Shown: positions 57,475 through 64,000 of the stretch, in pieces
Layout: each line of letters opens with the position of its first letter
Position numbering within the stretch: the first letter of the stretch is position 1
NCBI RefSeq assembly: GCF_010015445.1
Contig: NC_053133.1
Span: 30,029,441-30,093,440 of the forward strand
From: Perca fluviatilis
Taxonomy: Eukaryota; Chordata; Actinopteri; Perciformes; Percidae
Length of the DNA stretch: 64,000 nt
Reading direction: 5' to 3'
Position numbers and translations under genes: made by a program
The notes under the pieces: generated by a model
Told to the model about the DNA's origin: nothing
Databases searched by the model: none
What the model saw: only the letters and a program-made list of their open reading frames with translations

Positions 57475-60380
57475 TATGGGATTATTTTTTAATTCCAAGC
57501 AAAACTTCTCAAGTATCAAAAAAAAAAACACTAACTCAAGCAAAAAAAATTATCACCTCAAAAGGTAAAACTTACAACTTGCAAACAAAACGTGTGTAGT
57601 CTTAAACTATTGGTATTTTATTTGTTTGATATTATGTCCTTTTGTTTCCAGTTCCCTCTGCTTCTTTCTCAGTGATCAGTCTTTTGCTCTCTCCATCACG
57701 TTTGCAGTTTTGCTCCCAGCTTTCTCGTTTGCGCTCCCTGAGTTTTTGATTGCAATTCTGACACAAACATCTCGCGTGGGCGAGTCTTACAGGGGTGCGT
57801 CCCCATTGGCTAATGAGTTTTTGGTGAGTTTGAGTGACAGCTCAGTGCCTGACTGCCGCCTGACGTTTCAGTGCAGCTGAGCTAACGTTAAACTTTGGAG
57901 GACACACAAACCACTCAACAGCGGATTCCTATAAGATTAATAAAGTGTAAGTATTGATCATATATTATCTGTGATCTATGTTAAAAGCATGGTTACTAGA
58001 CTTTTGTTGTTTCGTTGTGTTAAGTTACTAGCTAGCTAGTAAAGCTGTTTAAGTTAGCATTTAACGTTAGCTAACTGCTAACTTTATCTAAAACTTGTAG
58101 CTACGTTACTGAGCTAATTTTCCATGGGAATCATGTAGGCTTAGTGAGGCCTTACTCAATGGAGCTGTATTAATTATCGTCTTCTCTCTGTAGAACAACG
58201 AAACACGCAGGACCCCGAGCAGAGCTACTGATGCTCTCCCAGGTAACGTTAGGTTAGTAACGTAGCTATATGGTCTATGACAAATTATTATCCAGCTAAC
58301 TACAAATTGTTGTGGTTGCTATTGGTCTGTTAATACACAATGCTAGGGTATTGGTTACGTTGTACAATGTAGAAGCTGTGAATATAATGTATTATATTTA
58401 GAGGTTGACGCATACAGTACATATGCAGTGTTAGCACTGCTTAACTGGTTCATCTTTATAGTTATGTGCATTATTATAGCATAGCATAAAAACAAACTCA
58501 ATAATATACATTTATAGCCAAGAGGATGACATTACAAGACAAAAACAAGTGAAGAGAACAATTAATGTTCATCTGTACTTTCCTAGTTATGACAAAGACT
58601 GGCTATCCTAACTCTAATTACATGTATTCTGCATTTACAAGCAGGTCAGCAGAAGGAAAGTGTTCATAGTGTTTTTAAAACCTATACATTTGCTAATGGC
58701 TACTTAAAAGCAAGTTATTTTAATTGTAAATCACCCAAGCTTGGAAGCCTCATTTATCAGTAAGAACTGTGTTACCATTTGATTTGTGTAAGGAACTTTG
58801 TTATAATTTTATATCACAGCTCACATCAGGCAGCAGGCAGACCAACCAGGGCAGCAGATGGAGAGGAGCCTTCGGTCTCTCTGTGGAGGAAACACTACGT
58901 GTGCTAAAGCTTCAAACAGCCAGGGTATAGACCAATAGTGTATGTATTGATCATATTTTGCTCAGATACTCAATTAACACTTACAATAACCTTTTTCTTA
59001 AGTTTATTTTCATTTGTGTATTAAGTCCATTGTATGTCAATATATCCTACTACAGTATACTGTCCTGTAATTTAATTTATGTTTACAATGTTTTACTGTA
59101 ATTATATTTTAAAATGCACATAATATATTAAAACACTTTTTTACATTCACCCATGTCTGTTTGGTTCATTATATAATACAGGAAATAAGGTTGAGACTAT
59201 TATAATGCTTTATTTTTAGTCAAATATAAAACTTCACATACATAATGGATATTTGAACGTATTTTGCTGGGGCCCCAGTGGTAAGAGAAGCTGGAACTCA
59301 TTATTTGCAGTACATCACAGGTCAGGATCAGTTTTTCATCACCAACAATACACAAACATACTGAGTAATTGGGTTATGTATATATTTCACATATTCAGTT
59401 TCACCTAAGGCAAGCTGTATTTCTCTGCTGACTTGTGTCTGCAACAACTTTCAACAACACTTCTGAGGGTGGTGCAGGAATATCACACACAACTCCTGGA
59501 TGCCTGGGATCATCTGGTCTCCTGAGCTCACTGATGGCTCACCGCTCCAGTCTGAACGACAGCCTTTTCTGCAGGACAGTTCTGGGATGTGGCTGTGGTC
59601 CTTCAATTCTTATTGTAAAGTTGAAGTACCTTATTAGATGATAAAAAGTGTTTGAATTTAGCTCAATAATAAATAATTTTAATAAAGCCTTTGCACTCTA
59701 GGAAAATTTTTCTAGCTTTCATAATCACTACTGGAACACTTATTTCTGGAATATTATTGATCACACTTTCTAGATTCCTTGTTCTTGTCTTGTAATGTCA
59801 TCCTCTTGGCTGTAAATGTACATTACTGAGTTTGTTTTTATGCTATGCTATAATAATGCACATAACTATAAAGATGAACCAGTTAAGCAGTGCTAACACT
59901 GCATATGTACTGTATGTGTCAACCTCTAAATATAATACATTATATTCACAGCTTCTACATTGTACAACGTAACCAATACCCTAGCATTGTGTATTATCAG
60001 ACCAATAGCAACCACAACAATTAGTAGTTAGCTGGATCATTTCATAATAGACCATATAACTACGTTACTGTCCTAATGTTACCTGGGACAGCATCAGTAG
60101 CTCTGCTCGGGGTCCCGCACGTCCCATAATGTTTCATCGTTCTACAGAGAGAAGAATATAATTAATACAGCTCCATTGAGTAAGGCCTCACTAAGCCTAC
60201 ATGATTCCCATGGAAAATTAGCTCAGTAACGTACAAGTTTTAGCTAAAGTTAGCAGTTAGCTAACTTTAAATGCTAACTTAAACAGCTTTGCTAGCTAGC
60301 TAGTAACTTAACACAACAAAACAACTAGTAACCAAGTTGTCTAGTAAGTCTAGTAACCATGCTTTTAATGTAGATCACAG

Positions 60381-60420
<40 letters not shown>

Positions 60421-61276
60421 CAATACTTACACTTTATTAATCTTATAGGAATCCGCTGTTGAGTGGTTTGTGTGTCCTCCAAAATTCAGGGGGCAGTCAG
60501 CACTGAGCTGTCACTCAAACTCACCAAAAACTCATTAGCCAATGGGGACGCACCCCTGTAAGTAGAAAGAAATGAAACTTGCACTGGTCCACTTGGGTGA
60601 TTTCTGTTTTGTTTATGTAGTGTAGTGCTGGAACCATTATCTTCAAACACCACTACTACAACTTTAACTTTCATGCCATTTGACTCTGTGAACCCCTTTT
60701 TCTAATGTTTATTGTGCAGAAATGTGCCATTAGAAAACACAAGAGGTTGGAGAGAAGGCATGGATCAGAGATGAGGAGGATGAAGCTATGAGGTGCCTGA
60801 GTGGATTCTTTTTTTAGGTTTAAAGAGTAGGAGAAGCTCACCTCCTCTTAATTTTTACAGCAGAGGATCCTCATGATGATAACATGACAAGATGAGGCAG
60901 CGTCTGTGACAAAAAACAGAGGTAAAACCGTGGTTTGTTTTTGTTGTCATGCAAAACACTATGCCCACATGAGATGTTTGTGTCAGAATTGCAAACAAAG
61001 ACTCAGGGAGCGCAAACGAGAAAGCTGGGAGCAAAACTGCAAACGTGATGGAGAGAGCAAAAGATTGATCATTGAGAAAGAAGCAGAGGGAACTGTAAAC
61101 AAAAGGACATAATATCAAACAAATAAAATACCAATAGTTTACGACTACACACATGTTTTGTTTGCAAGTTTTAAGTTTTACCTTTGAGGTGATAATTTTT
61201 TTTGCTTGAGTTAGTGTTTTTTGTTTGATACTTGAGAAGTTTTGCTTGGAATTAAAGTCATAAAAATAATCCCATA
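57475..61276. mobile_element. 3.8-kb foldback element with TATGG ends
   Basis: Ends TATGGGATTATTTTT and its inverse; 6-bp duplication CAACAG (57,469-57,474 and 61,277-61,282). Left arm about 57,475-58,600; right arm about 59,775-61,276 (for example GCTCCCAGCTTTCTCGTTTG against CAAACGAGAAAGCTGGGAGC). Copy 1 of the NLR locus holds the empty site at 8,374-8,379. The right arm has about 390 bp extra (60,560-60,960) and a TA microsatellite. No transposase frame is recognised; the middle (58,600-59,775) is unique sequence. Confidence 0.92.
60388..60417. repeat. (TA)n microsatellite
   Basis: About 30 bp of TA within the right foldback arm. The left arm lacks it. Confidence 0.95.
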
Positions 61277-61282
61277 CAACAG

Positions 61283-61560
61283 CAACAATACAATTTCACA
61301 ACAATAAAAAAACACAACAACAATAGAACCAACAATAAAATCCCAACATTTAGACACCACTACAACAGGACTTCAATACATAAAGATTGGCTGTTTGGGT
61401 TTATGATTGATGGGAGCATGATTGGGTTGATTTCAGCCATGATTTTATCTTTAATTTAAAACCATCAAAGTTGTTCCATTCTCTGATCTCTCTTGGTACT
61501 GAGTTATAATACTTTGTTTCTCTAATAGAGAAGACTGATCTGCCCGACTCGGTAGAACTG
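61283..61560. other. Intron of NLR copy 2, LINE 3' sequence
   Basis: The continuation of the copy 1 sequence at 8,380-8,620 (ACACCACTACAACAGGACTT; TTGGTACTGAGTTATAATAC), showing the foldback interrupted a pre-existing LINE fragment. Confidence 0.8.
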
Positions 61561-61574
61561 TGGCACCCCCTACC

Positions 61575-61725
61575 ACTTTAAGGCTGAATCTCATTTCTCT
61601 GTTTTACCCCTTCCCCTAACCCCTACCCCTTCGTCTTACCCCTAGCCCTTGTCCCTCGAAACCAAGTGGTAAGGGGTAGGGGTGAAAACATACCCCTATG
61701 AAATGAGACACCACTTGGTTACATC
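61575..61725. repeat. Hairpin MITE with CCCCTACCCCTT-type arms
   Basis: The arms ATCTCATTTCT...TACCCCTTCC and GGGGTAGGGG...TGAAATGAGAC are inverted and give a strong hairpin. The CCCTAACCCC stretch is not a telomeric array: the units are irregular and the two strands alternate. A common short fish repeat. Confidence 0.6.
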
Positions 61726-63090
61726 ATCATACTTAGGTCTGTTTGCAATAAATATTTCTATACACACTGCATGGTGTGTTGTACATCTGTTTCAGTTATC
61801 ACTGTTTTTAATGTCATTGATGTTCACAAACACTTTTTTTATTAACAAAATCTGTCTTTATTGCCCAATAAAGTAAACATAACATTACTACAACTATTAA
61901 AACTATTAGAACCATAACCTACATGTCGCACACACATATAAAAGGCACTCAAATGTATAAAAGAAAAAAAAGACACACAAGACCACAAACAACAAAACTA
62001 AAAACCGCTATTCTGAAATTCCAGACCCCAGTCTGAAGCCTGTTGGCCAGTAATCTTTCCCTCCAACCCCCATTTTCATTTCATTTTCTTTCATTAGTAT
62101 CCTGTATCATAACCAACAACAATGTGCAGGTGCATGAACAGGAATGAATTACACATGATTACAATAATACAATACCAATACGACAATGAATGGCTACAAC
62201 ATGAACGCAGAAACTTCTGCTCGTTTTCAGCCCAAAAGTGGATTAGTTGCCAGGTTTCCTCAGGCGTCCCTGTGTGATACAGGACGGTATATGTAAAGCA
62301 TGTATCGATGTCTCCAAAGCAAGTAATGTTATGCACTCATATTAAACACAATTAGCTGCTAATGGAGTTTAGTTAACACTGTAGACATGCATGGAGTCCT
62401 TTCAAGGCAGAGAAATGTGGGACTGTTCCCCGTGCCAGACAGGGGGGAGGACACGCTGTTGGATGCCGTCCTCCTCTCCTACTCTTTCTTCAATGCATAA
62501 CGAATATATCTCTTTTTCTCCCAGTGTGTCTTTCTGCGTGAGCAGCATTGGTTGAAGCCTGAAAATATTGTAAACAAATTAATAACATAACTAATTCCAC
62601 TGGTGGGACAGTTGAGCTCTGTGACAGACTGATACCTCCGGTTCAGGCTGGTCCTCATCCTCAACACGGGCCTTTTTCAGTCACAGAAAATACTTTTCAA
62701 TACTCATCTGGATTGAAGCAGCAAACATTCAGTGTAAGAGTAAAAAAATAACATAACATTATTCATACTAAGTTTATTTGATTCACAGCTGCTACATATA
62801 GTGTTTTGACCTCGACAACCCAACTGCATTTTATCGCAAACTTGCGACTAGTTAACTTTCTAAAGCGGGCGCCATCGCTTGTTTGCTAAGAGTCAGGTCG
62901 GGACTCCAACATTAACACACTGACAAGATTGTATTCAGAATCTAAAATATTTTTATAGCACTTTTTAATGTGTGATTGAGTAAAGGTTTTCAAGAGGTAC
63001 CAACCTTTCGTGAACTTGTGAATTTTGCCAGCAGTCTTCTCCATAGACAGTGTTTCCATGGAGACAGACGCTGTGTGCATGGGGCGATGA
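61726..63090. other. Unassigned sequence with a possible minus-strand transposon relic
   Basis: A minus-strand frame at 62,094-62,336 contains TPEETWQLIHFWAENEQKFL, which resembles the start of Myb/SANT-like DNA-binding domains in Harbinger-type transposon proteins. It is short and has no partner domain. Nothing else is supported. Confidence 0.35.
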
Positions 63091-63097
63091 TCGAGGG

Positions 63098-63128
63098 GAT
63101 GTGTGTGTGTGTGTGTGTGTGTGTGTGA
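63098..63128. repeat. (GT)n microsatellite
   Basis: About 30 bp of GT repeats. Confidence 0.95.
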
Positions 63129-64000
63129 GACACGTGGGTGACAGAGAGACGGAGCAGGGAAAGGAAATGCAGCTGAATGAATGCTGCGTGTTTTAAATAA
63201 CGTTCAAAAATTTTTATAACGAAACGCAATGTGCGGCGGCCGGTGTTGATAGTGCGGCGCATCGCCACACATTAGTCTATAGCCCTATTCGCACGGGATA
63301 AGTATTATCTAGGGACCTCGTGTGAATTATAAATTACCCACCCACGTCTTCGAACGGGATAAGCGAAGCCTGTGATTTTACTCGAATTTACTGACATTAA
63401 GCAACAGTAGAAACATGGGTGTGGGTAGCTCTGCTATGTGTGTTTGTGTGTGGTCAGATCTCGAGGCCCCACACACACACCCCCCCCCCCCCCCCCCCCA
63501 CCCACACACATCACAAAAAAAAAAAAAAAAAAAAAAAACAACCCCGGTAGTCAGTCATCGTCCGAATCGCGACCTCTCCTTTTCTTTCTCTCACTCTTCT
63601 TTCCGGGTGGTGTCAAGCAGGGTCCGGTTAGATGGATAAAACAAAATATTTCACCAGGTTAAAATCTATTAGCTCAAGCTTTACGCTTGATTTATTTTTA
63701 ACATTAACCTCTAATTATGAAGTGAGCCCCCTCGCTTGATTGTGCATTATTTTTGATAAGCTATTGCTTGGAGATGTCTTGTCGTTATCTCTAGATGTAT
63801 GATACAAACATAAAAAATATACTTACCGCATGCTGCTATACATGTCATCCATCGCCATCTAATCATTCTTTTTGTCTTCGCACTTGTGGTGGTTTTCATC
63901 TTTCTCTTTCTGTATATGATGTATAGCGACATGACCCAGCACCCAAAACACTGTCAAAACACTCCAACGCACCCTCCATTCTTCGCCAAAGATGGATAAA
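63129..64000. other. Unassigned window end with homopolymers
   Basis: 63,283-63,370 has two copies of CG(C/A)ACGGGATAAG, perhaps a transposon end. 63,470-63,540 holds CA, poly-C (about 20) and poly-A (about 24) runs. No gene is supported. Confidence 0.4.

Noticed and set aside
61600..61690. Telomere-like CCCTAA sequence
   Set aside because: The units are irregular, and the second half is the inverted complement, which fits a hairpin MITE and not a telomeric array.

Overview
The window reads as nuclear DNA of a teleost fish, most likely a percomorph. It holds two copies of a fish-specific NLR immune receptor gene (NLRC3-like or NLR-C type: acidic N-terminal exons, RING, FISNA, NACHT, winged helix, separate LRR exons). 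They sit among fish-typical transposons: Tc1, hAT, PIF/Harbinger-like, L2 and L1 LINEs, a Ty3/Gypsy LTR element, tRNA-derived SINEs and many CA/GA microsatellites. There are no bacterial operons, rRNA genes or CRISPR arrays. All recognisable host genes lie on the + strand.

Layout: (1) 1-2.0 kb: an old interspersed repeat and a 1.3-kb palindromic foldback element. (2) 2.5-26.0 kb: NLR copy 1, a pseudogene. Its RING exon is gutted, the Walker A loop is destroyed, two extra bases break the frame after the NACHT domain, and the first LRR exon has a 13-bp deletion. Two further LRR exons lie at 13.9 and 25.8 kb. Its introns hold a TTAA-flanked MITE with a nearly intact Tc1 inside, LINE tails, a 4.3-kb Harbinger-like/satellite block, a hAT MITE, and a palindromic foldback. 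(3) 26-31 kb: noncoding, rich in GA and CA microsatellites. (4) 31.16-37.16 kb: a complete but frame-damaged Ty3/Gypsy element with two LTRs and a 4-bp target duplication. (5) 37.4-38.3 kb: a 52-bp minisatellite whose units carry CRE-like palindromes. (6) 38.4-42.2 kb: an L2-type LINE, then a 31-bp minisatellite and an L1 tail. (7) 44.0-48.6 kb: three elements nested inside one another. (8) 49-57 kb: NLR copy 2. It has three acidic N-terminal exons, two of them a recent tandem duplication with a hAT element at the join, then an intact RING exon and the FISNA-NACHT exon with intact Walker A and B, but one net single-base frame lesion. (9) 57.5-61.3 kb: a 3.8-kb foldback element inserted in the intron of copy 2, with an empty site in copy 1. 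(10) 61.3-64 kb: repeats and simple sequence.

How it fits together: copies 1 and 2 are direct repeats about 49 kb apart. They share coding sequence, intron sequence and even LINE fragments, so they come from a segmental duplication; each has since taken different insertions. The paralogous introns act as natural empty sites and define several transposon boundaries to the base. The most notable pattern is a pair of otherwise unrelated long foldback elements that share TATGG...CCATA ends and a 6-bp target duplication.
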